Shown here piece after piece: positions 49,749 through 59,850 of a DNA stretch of 64,000 nucleotides. The position numbers and the translations under genes were made by a program. The notes below the pieces were generated by a model. It did not search any database and had not been told where the DNA came from. It was given only the letters and a program-made list of their open reading frames with translations. Source of the stretch: Buttiauxella gaviniae ATCC 51604. GTDB taxonomy: Bacteria; Pseudomonadota; Gammaproteobacteria; Enterobacterales; Enterobacteriaceae. The DNA is taken from NCBI RefSeq assembly GCF_001654835.1, contig NZ_LXEP01000028.1, positions 124,001 to 188,000 on the forward strand, given 5' to 3'. How positions within the stretch are numbered: the stretch's first letter is position 1; each line of letters starts with the position of its first letter.

Positions 49749-51980
49749 ATGGCGCGTTTAAGAACTGGACAACCAGTCAACACCTCAATCCGTAAACTTG
49801 CATTCTTTGTTGCGGCCGCCGTCAGTGGCGTGAGTGCATCAAGTTTTGCAGCAGACAACACAACCAGCAAAGAAGATACCATCACAGTTTCTGCCAGCGC
49901 TGCTGACGAAAGCGCGTGGGGTCCGTCTCCAACGATTGCGGCAAAACGCACCGCCACCGCGACCAAAACTGACACCCCGATTGAGAAGACTCCGCAGTCT
50001 ATTTCAGTTGTGACTAATGAAGAGATGCAGACGCATCAATTCCAGTCGGTGAAAGAAGCGTTAGGTTACACACCAGGTGTTACGGTAAGCAGCCGTGGAG
50101 CTTCAAACACCTACGATTTCGTGATCATCCGTGGCTTTTCTTCTGTTGGCCTGAACCAGAATAACTATCTGGATGGCCTGAAAATGCAGGGTGATTTTTA
50201 CAACGATGCAGTCATCGACCCATACATGCTAGAGCGCGTTGAACTGATGCGTGGCCCAACCTCAGTGTTGTACGGCAAAAGCAGCCCTGGCGGCATCGTT
50301 TCTATGGTGAGTAAGCGCCCAACCACAGAACCGCTTAAAGAAGTACAGTTCAAAATGGGCACTGACAGCCTGTTCCAGACTGGTTTTGATTTCAGTGATG
50401 CGCTGGATGACGATGGTGTTTACTCCTATCGATTGACCGGTGTTGCTCGCTCAGGTAACGAGCAACAGCAGAATTCTGAAGCGCAGCGTTATGCTATCGC
50501 ACCATCTTTCTCATGGCGTCCGGATGACAAGACGAACTTCACCTTCTTGTCGTATTTCCAGAATGAGCCTGAAACCGGTTACTACGGCTGGCTGCCAAAA
50601 GAAGGTACGGTTGAACCATTGCCGGGGGGCGGCTATCTGCCAACCGACTTTAATGAAGGTGCGACCAATAACAGCTATTCCCGTAACCAAAAAATGGTCG
50701 GTTACAGCTTCGAACATGGCTTTAACGACACCTTCACCGTGCGTCAAAACCTACGTTTCTCTGAGATTAAAGTTGCACAGCAGAGTGCCTATGGTACTGG
50801 TTTGTGCAATAACGGTATGAATGCCTACAACGTTTATTGCCAGGCACTGACTCCAGAACAACGGGCCCACTATTTAGGTCGTGGCACAGTTGTTGACAAT
50901 GAACGCCTGCAAAACTTTAGCGTTGATACCCAACTGCAAAGCAACTTTGCTACAGGTACTGTTGAACACACACTATTAACCGGTGTGGATTACTCGCGTA
51001 TGCGTAATGACATCAGCGCCTTGTTTGGTAATGCTCCGCCACTGGATTTGAATAACCTGCCGCCTATGGAATCGGTTGATTTCGGCGATGCAGTGCCTTA
51101 CCAGATGAACGAAAGTAAACAAACGGGTATCTACGTTCAGGATCAGGCTGAGTGGGATAAGTGGGTGCTGACATTGGGCGGTCGTTACGACTGGTCTAAG
51201 CAAGCCACAACTGTTCGCAGTGATAATGGTTACATCGACCGTGACGATAAGCAGTTTACCTGGCGTGGTGGTGTGAATTATCTGTTTGATAACGGTATTT
51301 CACCATATTTCAGCTACAGCCAGTCTTTCGAGCCTAATGCCTTTAGCTTGTACAGCACACCACGTGTTGCTTATGAACCTTCCAAAGGTGAGCAATACGA
51401 AGCCGGCGTGAAGTATGTGCCGAAAGATATGCCAGTCGTGATTACCGGTGCGGTTTATCAGTTGACCAAGTCCGATACGTTGATGGCTGACCCAACCAAT
51501 GCCCTTAACCAAGTTCCAGCTGGTGAAGTGCGTGCTCGTGGTGTTGAATTGGAAGCCAAAGCGGCTATCAATGCCAATATCAATATGACTGCCTCTTATA
51601 CCTACACTGACGCGGAATACACCAAAGATACCAACTTGAAAGGTAATACCCCTGCGCAAGTGCCAGAACATATGGCATCACTGTGGGGCGATTACACCTT
51701 CAACGATGGCGTGTTGAGTGGTTTGACGCTGGGTACTGGTGGCCGCTTTATCGGTTCTAGCTACGGTGACCCTGCGAATACCTTCAAAGTGGGAAGTGCT
51801 GCGGTATTGGATGCAGTGGTCAAATATGACCTGGGCCGCTTTGGTATGAATGGTTCAAGCATTGCGGTCAACGTGAATAACTTGCTTGATCGTGAATATG
51901 TAGCCAGTTGCTTCAATACCTACGGTTGCTTCTGGGGCGCTGAGCGTCAGGTTGTTGCGACTGCAACATTCCGCTTCTAA
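49749..51980 (+). CDS. fhuA: Ferrichrome outer-membrane receptor FhuA
   Basis: A 743-residue TonB-dependent receptor for ferrichrome. A signal peptide (about 36 residues, ending SSFA) is followed by the TonB box DTITVSA, a plug domain (about 60-195) and a 22-strand barrel ending ATATFRF. ATG at 49749 (MARLRTGQP) aligns with E. coli; a 50-residue upstream extension would cover the Fur box. It is a likely phage receptor, and extracellular loops differ most from E. coli. First gene of fhuACDB. Confidence 0.97.
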   Translation: MARLRTGQPVNTSIRKLAFFVAAAVSGVSASSFAADNTTSKEDTITVSASAADESAWGPSPTIAAKRTATATKTDTPIEKTPQSISVVTNEEMQTHQFQSVKEALGYTPGVTVSSRGASNTYDFVIIRGFSSVGLNQNNYLDGLKMQGDFYNDAVIDPYMLERVELMRGPTSVLYGKSSPGGIVSMVSKRPTTEPLKEVQFKMGTDSLFQTGFDFSDALDDDGVYSYRLTGVARSGNEQQQNSEAQRYAIAPSFSWRPDDKTNFTFLSYFQNEPETGYYGWLPKEGTVEPLPGGGYLPTDFNEGATNNSYSRNQKMVGYSFEHGFNDTFTVRQNLRFSEIKVAQQSAYGTGLCNNGMNAYNVYCQALTPEQRAHYLGRGTVVDNERLQNFSVDTQLQSNFATGTVEHTLLTGVDYSRMRNDISALFGNAPPLDLNNLPPMESVDFGDAVPYQMNESKQTGIYVQDQAEWDKWVLTLGGRYDWSKQATTVRSDNGYIDRDDKQFTWRGGVNYLFDNGISPYFSYSQSFEPNAFSLYSTPRVAYEPSKGEQYEAGVKYVPKDMPVVITGAVYQLTKSDTLMADPTNALNQVPAGEVRARGVELEAKAAINANINMTASYTYTDAEYTKDTNLKGNTPAQVPEHMASLWGDYTFNDGVLSGLTLGTGGRFIGSSYGDPANTFKVGSAAVLDAVVKYDLGRFGMNGSSIAVNVNNLLDREYVASCFNTYGCFWGAERQVVATATFRF

Positions 51981-51988
51981 GTGTATTC

Positions 51989-52008
51989 GGGCACGGTTCG
52001 CCGTGCCC
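51989..52008 (+). other. Intercistronic hairpin fhuA-fhuC
   Basis: GGGCACGG / CCGTGCCC with a TTCG tetraloop, directly after the fhuA stop and without a T-tract. It probably protects the fhuA mRNA 3' end, letting the receptor be made in excess over the transporter. Confidence 0.75.
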
Positions 52009-52027
52009 ATCAACAAAGATGGCTACC

Positions 52028-52825
52028 ATGCAGGACAAACTCGTTCATCCCGATACCACGTTTAGCCTCACTGACGTTACCTTCCGCGTACCCGGTCGCA
52101 CGCTTCTCCATCCTCTGTCGATGACCTTTCCTGTAGGCAAAGTCACAGGCCTGATTGGCCACAACGGCTCGGGGAAATCGACACTGCTGAAAATGCTTGG
52201 TCGCCATCAGAAACCCTCTGATGGGGAAATCAGTCTCAACAATCAACCATTGGATAGCTGGAGCAGCAAGGAATTTGCGCGCAAAGTCGCGTACTTACCG
52301 CAACAACTCCCAGCGGCTGAAGGCATGACCGTGCGTGAGCTGGTGGCGATTGGTCGTTATCCGTGGCACGGCGCGTTGGGTCGTTTTGGCGTAGCGGACA
52401 GGGAATTGGTTGAAGAGGCCATCACTTTGGTCGGGCTGAAACCTTTTGCTCATCGTCTGGTGGACAGTCTTTCTGGCGGCGAACGCCAGCGTGCGTGGAT
52501 TGCCATGCTGGTGGCGCAAGATAGCCGTTGCCTGTTGCTGGATGAACCGACTTCGGCGCTGGATATTGCCCACCAGGTTGATGTACTGGCGCTGATTCAT
52601 CGTCTTAGCCAGGAACGTGGTTTGACGGTGATTGCCGTTCTGCACGATATCAATATGGCGGCGCGTTATTGCGACAACCTTGCAGCGCTGCGCGGTGGCG
52701 AAATGATTGCCCAGGGTAGCCCTGCTGAATTGATGCAAAGCGAAACGCTGGAACAGATTTACGGTATCCCAATGGGTATTCTGCCACATCCTGCGGGCGC
52801 GGCTCCGGTGAGCTTCGTTTACTGA
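52028..52825 (+). CDS. fhuC: Ferric hydroxamate ABC transporter ATPase FhuC
   Basis: A 265-residue ATPase that powers ferrichrome uptake. Walker A is GHNGSGKST, signature LSGGERQR, Walker B CLLLDEPTSALD. It works with FhuB and FhuD. Two in-frame ATGs occur; the one at 52028 gives the E. coli length, and the one at 52019 has no ribosome site. The stop overlaps the fhuD start by 1 nt (TGATG). Confidence 0.96.
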   Translation: MQDKLVHPDTTFSLTDVTFRVPGRTLLHPLSMTFPVGKVTGLIGHNGSGKSTLLKMLGRHQKPSDGEISLNNQPLDSWSSKEFARKVAYLPQQLPAAEGMTVRELVAIGRYPWHGALGRFGVADRELVEEAITLVGLKPFAHRLVDSLSGGERQRAWIAMLVAQDSRCLLLDEPTSALDIAHQVDVLALIHRLSQERGLTVIAVLHDINMAARYCDNLAALRGGEMIAQGSPAELMQSETLEQIYGIPMGILPHPAGAAPVSFVY

Positions 52826-53724
52826 TGAGTGAGCTGATTAACCCTTTACTGAGCCGTCGCCAGTTGTTAACGGCACTGGCGCTCTCGCCGCTGTTGCTCA
52901 AAATGGGCAACGCTCATGCGGCGGCAATCGATCCGCAACGAATTGTTGCGCTGGAATGGCTACCTGTCGAATTGATGCTGGCGCTGGGCGTTAAGCCTTA
53001 CGCGATGGCTGATATCAAAAATTATCAGGCTTGGGTCGGTGAACCGAAATTGCCCGATGGCATAATCGAAGTTGGTTTACGCACCGAACCCAATCTCGAA
53101 CTGCTGACCCAATTAAAACCGTCACTGATTCTCTATTCCGCAGGCTACGGCCCGTCACCGGAAAAGATGTCGCGTATCGCGCCGGGTTTGGGTTTTAGTT
53201 TCAACGATGGTTCCGGGAAGCCGCTGACCGTTGCTCGTCAGTCACTGACAGAACTGGGTGAAAAATTAGGTATGCAGCAGGAAGCACGCGATCACTTGCT
53301 GAAATTTGATCAATTTATCGAGCAGATGAAACCCCGCTTTGCTTCCCGTGGGGATAAACCCGTTTTGCTGATGACATTGTTAGATTCCCGCCACGCGCTG
53401 GTTATTGGCAAAAACAGCCTGTTCCAACAGGTGATGGATTTGCTAGGCGTAAAAAATGCCTGGCAAGGTGAAACCAACTTCTGGGGCAGTGCGGTCGTTG
53501 GCCTTGAGCGCCTCGCCGAAGTTAAGGACGCCGATGTTATCTGCTTTGATCATAATAACGATGCTGAAATGGCCCGCGTAACCGCAACGCCATTGTGGAA
53601 CTCGATGCCTTTTGTTCGTCAAAACCGCTTCCAACGCGTGCCGCCAGTATGGCTTTACGGCGCGACACTTTCCGCCATGAACTTCACCACTACGCTTGCT
53701 AAAGCCATAGGGAGCCAGACGTGA
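52825..53724 (+). CDS. fhuD: Ferric hydroxamate periplasmic binding protein FhuD
   Basis: A 299-residue periplasmic binding protein of the class III (helical-backbone) type. The N-terminus has a twin-arginine signal (SRRQLLTALALSPLL, cleavage after NAHA), as in E. coli FhuD. It binds Fe(III)-hydroxamates. It overlaps fhuC by 1 nt and fhuB by 4 nt (GTGA), so the three are coupled. Confidence 0.96.
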   Translation: MSELINPLLSRRQLLTALALSPLLLKMGNAHAAAIDPQRIVALEWLPVELMLALGVKPYAMADIKNYQAWVGEPKLPDGIIEVGLRTEPNLELLTQLKPSLILYSAGYGPSPEKMSRIAPGLGFSFNDGSGKPLTVARQSLTELGEKLGMQQEARDHLLKFDQFIEQMKPRFASRGDKPVLLMTLLDSRHALVIGKNSLFQQVMDLLGVKNAWQGETNFWGSAVVGLERLAEVKDADVICFDHNNDAEMARVTATPLWNSMPFVRQNRFQRVPPVWLYGATLSAMNFTTTLAKAIGSQT

Positions 53725-55706
53725 AACATCGTTATGCTTTGCTCCCCGCGCTGCTTTTATCCCTGCTGTTTGTTATTGCCTGCGCGCTGACGTTACACAA
53801 CCTGAATGCACAGTTGCCTTCTGCGCAGTGGAGTGCGGCCTGGTGGCAGCCCAATATTGATGACATCAATCAGATGTTATTCCACTACAGTTTGCTACCG
53901 CGCTTTGCTATCTCTTTGTTAGTTGGGGCAGGGCTTGGATTAGTAGGTGTGCTATTCCAGCAAGTGTTACGAAACCCGCTTGCTGAGCCAACTACACTTG
54001 GTGTGGCAAGTGGCGCGCAACTCGGTATCACGGTTGCCACGCTGTGGGCGTTGCCCGGTGGGTTTGCCACACAACAGTTTGCCGCTCTGGTAGGGGCAGG
54101 CGTTGTGGGTTTACTGGTGTTTGGCGTTGCCTGGGGCAAGCGGTTATCTCCGGTCACGCTGATTCTCGCAGGGCTGGTACTGAGCCTTTACTGTGGAGCG
54201 GTAAACCAGCTGCTGGCTATTTTCCATCACGACCAGTTGCAGAACATGTTCCTGTGGAGCACTGGCTCGTTAAACCAACAAGACTGGGACATCGTTAACG
54301 GCCTGTGGCCACGTCTGGTCGGCGGTTTGTTATTAACACTGCTGTTGTTGCGCCCGCTAACGCTGATGGGGCTCGACGATGGTGTGGCACGTAACCTGGG
54401 GCTGGCACTTTCCATGGTGCGCCTCGCGACGCTGGTACTGGCGATTGCCATCAGTGCGCTGTTGGTTAATGCAGTCGGGATTATTGGTTTTATTGGCCTG
54501 TTCGCGCCGTTGCTGGCGAAAATGCTTGGGGCACGCCGCCTGGTTGCGCGTTTGTTCCTCGCACCGCTTATTGGCGCGTTGATATTGTGGCTGTCCGATC
54601 AATCCGTTATCTGGCTGACCAGCGCGTGGCGTGAGATTTCAACCGGTACGGTGACCGCTCTTATTGGAGCGCCGTTATTGCTGTGGTTACTGCCACGCTT
54701 ACGTACTGTTGGCACACCAGCGATGAACCAGGGCGATAACGTTCCGAGCGAGCGCCAGCATCTGGCATGGTGGGTGTTAGTTGGTAGCGGTGTGTTAGCG
54801 TTGGTTCTTGTCACTGCGCTAACGCTTGGACGCGATGCGTATGGCTGGAACTGGGTAAGCGGTTCGTTATTCCATGAGTTATTACAGTGGCGTTGGCCAC
54901 GTGTATTAGCTGCACTGACTGCGGGTATGATGCTGGCGGTTGCTGGCAGCGTTATCCAGCGTCTGACCGGTAATGCGATGGCAAGCCCCGAAGTGTTAGG
55001 TATCAGCTCTGGTGCGGCATTCGGCGTGGTGGTGATGCTGTTTATCGTACCTGGAAATGCATTCGGTTGGTTGTTCCCGGCCGGTAGCTTGGGTGCTGCG
55101 GTGACACTGTTGGTGATTATGGTGACGGCCAGTCGTGGCGGTTTTTCCCCGCAACGCATGTTACTTGCCGGGATGGCGCTGAGTACCGCGTTTACCATGT
55201 TGTTGATGTTGCTGATGGCGAGTGGTGATCCACGTATGGCTGGGATTCTGACGTGGATTTCTGGTTCAACCTATAACGTTACCGGTGACCAGGCTGTCAG
55301 AACGCTTATCCTGATGGTGATTTTGTTTGCCCTGACGCCGCTGTGCCGCCGCTGGTTAATGATTCTCCCGTTAGGTGGAGCAACTGCGCGCGCGATTGGT
55401 ATGGCTCTGACACCATCACGCTTTGCGCTGCTTTTGCTGGCTGCAACCTTAACCGCCGCGGCAACTATGACCGTCGGCCCGCTGAGTTTTGTTGGCCTAA
55501 TGGCACCACATATCGCGCGTATGCTCGGTTTCCGGCGTGCTATGCCGCAGTTGGTGATGTCGGCATTATTGGGTGGGATGCTGATGGTGGCGGCGGACTG
55601 GTGCGGAAGAATGATCCTCTTCCCGGATCAGGTGCCTGCTGGCTTGCTGGCGACTTTTATCGGCGCGCCTTATTTCATCTATTTGCTGCGTAAGCAGACG
55701 CGGTGA
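53721..55706 (+). CDS. fhuB: Ferric hydroxamate permease FhuB (fused double permease)
   Basis: A 661-residue inner-membrane permease made of two fused BtuC-like halves (about 1-330 and 340-661), each with about 10 membrane segments. Each half keeps a GANPLAEP/GNAMASPEVLG type motif and an EAA-like cytoplasmic loop (IGFIGLFAPLLAKMLG; VGPLSFVGLMAPHIARMLG). Start is GTG at 53721, overlapping the fhuD stop. A hairpin follows the stop. Confidence 0.96.
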   Translation: MKHRYALLPALLLSLLFVIACALTLHNLNAQLPSAQWSAAWWQPNIDDINQMLFHYSLLPRFAISLLVGAGLGLVGVLFQQVLRNPLAEPTTLGVASGAQLGITVATLWALPGGFATQQFAALVGAGVVGLLVFGVAWGKRLSPVTLILAGLVLSLYCGAVNQLLAIFHHDQLQNMFLWSTGSLNQQDWDIVNGLWPRLVGGLLLTLLLLRPLTLMGLDDGVARNLGLALSMVRLATLVLAIAISALLVNAVGIIGFIGLFAPLLAKMLGARRLVARLFLAPLIGALILWLSDQSVIWLTSAWREISTGTVTALIGAPLLLWLLPRLRTVGTPAMNQGDNVPSERQHLAWWVLVGSGVLALVLVTALTLGRDAYGWNWVSGSLFHELLQWRWPRVLAALTAGMMLAVAGSVIQRLTGNAMASPEVLGISSGAAFGVVVMLFIVPGNAFGWLFPAGSLGAAVTLLVIMVTASRGGFSPQRMLLAGMALSTAFTMLLMLLMASGDPRMAGILTWISGSTYNVTGDQAVRTLILMVILFALTPLCRRWLMILPLGGATARAIGMALTPSRFALLLLAATLTAAATMTVGPLSFVGLMAPHIARMLGFRRAMPQLVMSALLGGMLMVAADWCGRMILFPDQVPAGLLATFIGAPYFIYLLRKQTR

Positions 55707-55711
55707 TTAAC

Positions 55712-55736
55712 ACGCCCTCTTCACAGAAGAGGGCGT
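55712..55736. terminator. Hairpin between fhuB and hemL
   Basis: An 11-bp perfect stem (ACGCCCTCTTC / GAAGAGGGCGT) with a 3-base loop between convergent genes. T-tracts are weak on both sides, but no other terminator is seen. Confidence 0.7.
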
Positions 55737-55741
55737 AAACA

Positions 55742-57022
55742 TTACAGCTTCGCAAACACCCGACGCGCAGCGTCGATAGTCTTCTGAATATCTTCTTTCG
55801 AATGCGCAACTGACATAAAGCCTGCTTCAAATGCAGATGGTGCCAGGTAAACACCTTCTTCCAGCATCAGGTGGAAGAACTTCTTAAAGCGCTCGACATC
55901 ACACGCCATCACGTCCTGGTAGCAAGTCACCGTTTCCGCATCAGTGAAGAACAAACCAAACATGCCGCCCACATTGTTCACGACCAGTGGAATATTTTCT
56001 TCTTTCGCTGCATGCAGCAAACCGTTTGCCAGCATTTCGGTCAGTTCGGTCAATGTCTGGTGAACGCCTGGTTGTGCGACTTCAGTCAGGCAAGCGTAGC
56101 CTGCCGCCATCGCAATTGGGTTACCGGAAAGCGTACCTGCCTGGTAAACCGGGCCAGTTGGTGCCAGCGCGTCCATAATTTCGCGACGACCGCCGAACGC
56201 ACCTACCGGCATCCCGCCACCGATGATTTTGCCCAGACAAGTTAAGTCAGGTTCCACACCGTAGTAAGACTGGGCACCTGCCAGCGCGACACGGAAACCG
56301 GTCATCACTTCATCAATAATAAACAACGCACCAAACTCGTCGCACAGCGCACGCAGGCCTGGCAGGAAGTCATCGTTTGGCGGGATGCAGTTCATGTTGC
56401 CTGCAACGGGTTCAACGATAATGCAGGCAATATCTTGCGGATATTGCTCGAACGCGGCGCGAACGGAAGCGAGATCGTTATAGGTGCAGGTGAGGGTGTG
56501 TTTAGCGAAATCAGCCGGAACGCCCGGTGAGTTTGGCTGGCCGAGGGTCAGTGCGCCAGAACCGGCTTTCACCAGTAGGCAGTCAGCGTGGCCGTGGTAG
56601 CAGCCTTCGAATTTGATGATTTTATCGCGACCGGTAAAACCACGTGCCAGGCGAATGGCGCTCATGGTGGCTTCTGTGCCTGAGTTCACCATACGAACCA
56701 TGTCCATGGTTGGAACCAGGTCGGTCACCAGCTCCGCCATTTTTACTTCCATCTCAGTTGGCGCGCCAAAGCTTAAACCACGTTCAACCGCCTCAATCAC
56801 GGCATTACGAATTGCCGGGTGGTTGTGACCGAGAACCATTGGCCCCCATGAACCAACATAATCGATATAGGCTTTGCCGTCAGCGTCATACAGGTAAGCC
56901 CCGTCAGCGCGTTCGATAAACAGCGGCACACCGCCGACGCCAGTAAAAGCACGAACCGGCGAGTTAACTCCACCAGGAATGACTTTACGTGCTGCAGCGT
57001 ACAGGTTTTCAGACTTACTCAT
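55742..57022 (-). CDS. hemL: Glutamate-1-semialdehyde 2,1-aminomutase
   Basis: A 426-residue PLP enzyme that makes 5-aminolevulinate for haem. The PLP lysine is Lys265 in [10 protein letters not shown], and [11 protein letters not shown] holds the cofactor Asp. Length equals E. coli HemL. ATG at 57022 ([18 protein letters not shown]) follows GGAG 9 nt upstream; a 29-residue extension is not conserved. Confidence 0.98.
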   Translation of the reverse strand: MSKSENLYAAARKVIPGGVNSPVRAFTGVGGVPLFIERADGAYLYDADGKAYIDYVGSWGPMVLGHNHPAIRNAVIEAVERGLSFGAPTEMEVKMAELVTDLVPTMDMVRMVNSGTEATMSAIRLARGFTGRDKIIKFEGCYHGHADCLLVKAGSGALTLGQPNSPGVPADFAKHTLTCTYNDLASVRAAFEQYPQDIACIIVEPVAGNMNCIPPNDDFLPGLRALCDEFGALFIIDEVMTGFRVALAGAQSYYGVEPDLTCLGKIIGGGMPVGAFGGRREIMDALAPTGPVYQAGTLSGNPIAMAAGYACLTEVAQPGVHQTLTELTEMLANGLLHAAKEENIPLVVNNVGGMFGLFFTDAETVTCYQDVMACDVERFKKFFHLMLEEGVYLAPSAFEAGFMSVAHSKEDIQKTIDAARRVFAKL

Positions 57023-57167
57023 GAATCGGCTCCAATTCGTGGATTCGTGGAAATAATGACTACACGCTATTCTAAGGGAAACATTCGAAGTTATGAAAGT
57101 TTTGCCCAAACGCGTCGAGAGAGTAGAATGCCCCCTCGATTTGTATTACCAATAAATGATTAGCCTA

Positions 57168-58589
57168 ATGAATCACTCCCACCCCTCTTTTGAAGCACAG
57201 CAGGTTGTGCGCTTACGCAGGGGCGACATGGTGCGTCGCCTAATTCGACAGGATAAAACTCCCGTCGCTATTCTTTTCATGGCCGCGATAGTAGGGACGT
57301 TAGCCGGTTTGGTGGGTGTCGCTTTTGAAAAAGCGGTCACCTGGGTTCAACAAAATCGCCTCGCAATGCTGGCTCATGTGGCTGATCACAGCCTTATTGT
57401 CTGGCCGCTGGCATTCATTAGCTCAATGCTTTTGGCAATGATTGGCTACTATCTGGTGCGCCGTTTTGCGCCGGAAGCAGGGGGCTCTGGTATCCCTGAA
57501 ATTGAAGGGGCACTGGAAGAGTTGCGTCCGGTGCGCTGGTGGCGTGTCATTCCAGTGAAGTTTATCGGCGGGATGGGGACGCTCGGTGCTGGCATGGTGC
57601 TCGGGCGCGAAGGGCCAACGGTGCAATTGGGTGGGAATATCGGCCGCATGGTGCTGGATATTTTCCGCCTGCGTGGTGCTGAAGCTCGCCATTCACTGTT
57701 AGCGACCGGTGCGGCTGCGGGTTTATCCGCTGCGTTTAATGCCCCATTGGCGGGGATTCTGTTCATCATTGAAGAGATGCGCCCGCAATTTCGCTACAAC
57801 CTGATTTCGATAAAAGCCGTGTTTATCGGCGTGATTATGTCGAGCGTGGTGTTCCGTATTTTTAATGGTGAAAATGCGGTTATCGAAGTCGGCAAACTGG
57901 CTAACGCGCCGGTTAACACGCTGTGGTTGTATCTGGTGTTGGGGATGGTATTTGGCATCGTCGGCGTGTTCTTTAACGCGATGGTGTTCCGTACCCAGGA
58001 TATGTTCCAGCGCCTTCACGGCGGCAATCTGAAAAAATGGGTGATTATTGGTGGCTTGCTGGGCGGTATTTGCGGGATTCTTGGTCTTATCCAACCTGCA
58101 GCGGCCGGTGGCGGTTTTAATCTTATCCCCATTGCAGCCGCAGGCAATTACACCCTTGGCATGCTGCTGTTTATCTTTATTGCTCGTGTGATTACCACGT
58201 TGCTATGTTTTGCATCCGGTGCACCTGGTGGGATTTTTGCACCAATGCTAGCTTTGGGTACATTACTTGGCACGGCATTTGGTATCGCGAGTGCGGCCTG
58301 GTTCCCGGCCTATCATCTTGAAGTTGGGACATTTGCCATCGCCGGAATGGGGGCGTTGTTTGCCGCATCAGTGCGTGCGCCATTGACCGGAATTGTGTTG
58401 GTTCTGGAAATGACTGACAATTACCAGCTCATTCTGCCAATGATTATTACCTGCCTTGGCGCGACACTATTGGCACAATTCCTGGGTGGGAAACCGCTAT
58501 ACTCCTCGATTCTCGCGCGTACGCTCGCCAAACAGGAAGCGGAAAAGCAGAACAAAGAACAGCAAACCCCTGCCGGGGAGAATACTTGA
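57168..58589 (+). CDS. clcA: H+/Cl- exchange transporter ClcA
   Basis: A 473-residue CLC antiporter used in extreme acid resistance. Chloride-site Ser107 (GSGIPE), gating Glu148 (GREGP) and proton Glu203 (FIIEE) fall at the same numbers as in E. coli ClcA. ATG at 57168 gives this numbering; an ATG at 57156 would add four residues. No strong ribosome site is visible at either. Confidence 0.97.
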   Translation: MNHSHPSFEAQQVVRLRRGDMVRRLIRQDKTPVAILFMAAIVGTLAGLVGVAFEKAVTWVQQNRLAMLAHVADHSLIVWPLAFISSMLLAMIGYYLVRRFAPEAGGSGIPEIEGALEELRPVRWWRVIPVKFIGGMGTLGAGMVLGREGPTVQLGGNIGRMVLDIFRLRGAEARHSLLATGAAAGLSAAFNAPLAGILFIIEEMRPQFRYNLISIKAVFIGVIMSSVVFRIFNGENAVIEVGKLANAPVNTLWLYLVLGMVFGIVGVFFNAMVFRTQDMFQRLHGGNLKKWVIIGGLLGGICGILGLIQPAAAGGGFNLIPIAAAGNYTLGMLLFIFIARVITTLLCFASGAPGGIFAPMLALGTLLGTAFGIASAAWFPAYHLEVGTFAIAGMGALFAASVRAPLTGIVLVLEMTDNYQLILPMIITCLGATLLAQFLGGKPLYSSILARTLAKQEAEKQNKEQQTPAGENT

Positions 58590-58671
58590 ACGATTTACTC
58601 GGGTATTAGATAATGACCCCCAAAGGCTGGGTTAAACTTTACCCGACTTCTTATTTCGTTGGGAGCAAATG

Positions 58672-59019
58672 ATGAGTGATGACGTAGCAGTGCTGCCGTT
58701 GCAGTTTACCGAAGCAGCAGCCAATAAAGTAAAAAACCTGATCGCGGATGAAGAGAACCCGAATCTGAAACTGCGCGTTTACATCACCGGTGGTGGTTGC
58801 AGCGGTTTCCAGTATGGTTTTACCTTTGACGATCAGATTAATGACGGCGATATGACTATCGAGAAGCAAGGCGTTGCGCTGGTAGTTGACCCAATGAGCC
58901 TGCAATATCTGGTAGGCGGTGCGGTGGATTACACTGAAGGTCTGGAAGGTTCGCGCTTTGTTGTGACCAACCCGAATGCGAAAAGTACCTGTGGTTGTGG
59001 TTCTTCGTTCAGCGTTTAA
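58672..59019 (+). CDS. erpA: Iron-sulfur cluster insertion protein ErpA
   Basis: A 115-residue A-type Fe-S carrier. Cluster cysteines are in GGGCSGF and STCGCGSSF. It delivers clusters to targets such as IspG and IspH and respiratory enzymes. Two adjacent ATGs follow GGGAGC; 58672 matches the E. coli start MSDDVA. An ERIC begins just after the stop. Confidence 0.97.
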   Translation: MSDDVAVLPLQFTEAAANKVKNLIADEENPNLKLRVYITGGGCSGFQYGFTFDDQINDGDMTIEKQGVALVVDPMSLQYLVGGAVDYTEGLEGSRFVVTNPNAKSTCGCGSSFSV

Positions 59020-59021
59020 GC

Positions 59022-59138
59022 TTTCATACTTCAAGCTGCAGATGCGTCGACTGCACCCGTTCGCCCCAGTCACATAGTTTTCTATGCTCCTGGGACTCAC
59101 GACTTTGTCTACTTTCTGCAACTCGAATTATTCGGTTT
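59022..59138. repeat. ERIC element after erpA
   Basis: About 117 bp: TCATACTTCAAGCTGCAG at the left, central CAGTCACATAG...CTATGCTCCTGGGACTCAC, and CTGCAACTCGAATTATT at the right. It fits the ERIC consensus with a shortened or diverged centre, and begins 3 nt beyond the erpA stop codon. Confidence 0.88.
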
Positions 59139-59162
59139 AAATGGTTAGTTATAAAAATTCTT

Positions 59163-59199
59163 GTAGGCCGGATAAGCGAAAGCGTCATCCGGCTTTTTT
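59163..59199 (+). repeat. REP-like element with T-tract after erpA
   Basis: GTAGGCCGGATAAGCG paired with CGTCATCCGGC, then a T run. A REP-type palindrome that probably acts as the erpA terminator, and faces the convergent yadS gene. Confidence 0.8.
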
Positions 59200-59204
59200 A
59201 TTCT

Positions 59205-59825
59205 CTATTGTCTGTCATCGAGTGCAAACGTTGGCAATTTGAGATGCCAACGAATGGCGGCCAGACGGATTGCGAGGGTGACGACCATGCCAATCATGCT
59301 CGCCTGTTCCAGTGGAACGTGGAAGGTGTAATACGCAGTGGCATGTACAATTCCGCCTGCAATACACGCCGTGGCATAGATTTCGGTACGCAGGATCATC
59401 GGGATTTCACGCGCTAAAACGTCACGAATAATCCCACCGCCAACACCGGTCAACACGCCCATGCAGATGGCAATCAGTGGGCTTGCGCCCGCCAGAAATG
59501 CTTTATTCACCCCAATACCGACAAACACCGCAAGTCCCACGGCATCGAGCACTGGTAAAATCCATTTTGGTAGCCGACGCGGTTGTCGAATCAACACAAT
59601 AGTCAGCATACAGGTGACCATTGCGACCACTAAGTCGGTTGGGTCTTTAACCCAAAATACCGGGCCATTATCCAGTGCCATATCGCGAATAGTTCCGCCG
59701 CCAACCGCTGTCACTACGCCAAGAACCAGAACACCAAACGGGTCCATACGTAGTTTACCTGCCAGCAGTACGCCGGATATTGCAAAGACGGCTGTGCCAA
59801 TGATGTCCAGCCAATAGACGAGCAT
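59205..59825 (-). CDS. yadS: YadS, TRIC-family membrane protein (UPF0126)
   Basis: A 206-residue inner-membrane protein with about seven membrane segments and two copies of the UPF0126/TRIC repeat (GVVTAVGGGTIRDM and GVLTGVGGGIIRDV). Bacterial TRIC proteins form cation-type channels; the physiological role here is unknown. ATG at 59825 (MLVYWLDIIG) matches E. coli; it lies 25 nt after btuF on the same strand. Confidence 0.94.
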   Translation of the reverse strand: MLVYWLDIIGTAVFAISGVLLAGKLRMDPFGVLVLGVVTAVGGGTIRDMALDNGPVFWVKDPTDLVVAMVTCMLTIVLIRQPRRLPKWILPVLDAVGLAVFVGIGVNKAFLAGASPLIAICMGVLTGVGGGIIRDVLAREIPMILRTEIYATACIAGGIVHATAYYTFHVPLEQASMIGMVVTLAIRLAAIRWHLKLPTFALDDRQ

Positions 59826-59850
59826 GTGGGTGTTATCCTCATAGAAAAGG

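Noticed and set aside
58610-58660. Possible IscR site before erpA
   Set aside because: Expected from E. coli, but I could not match the type 2 IscR consensus well enough.
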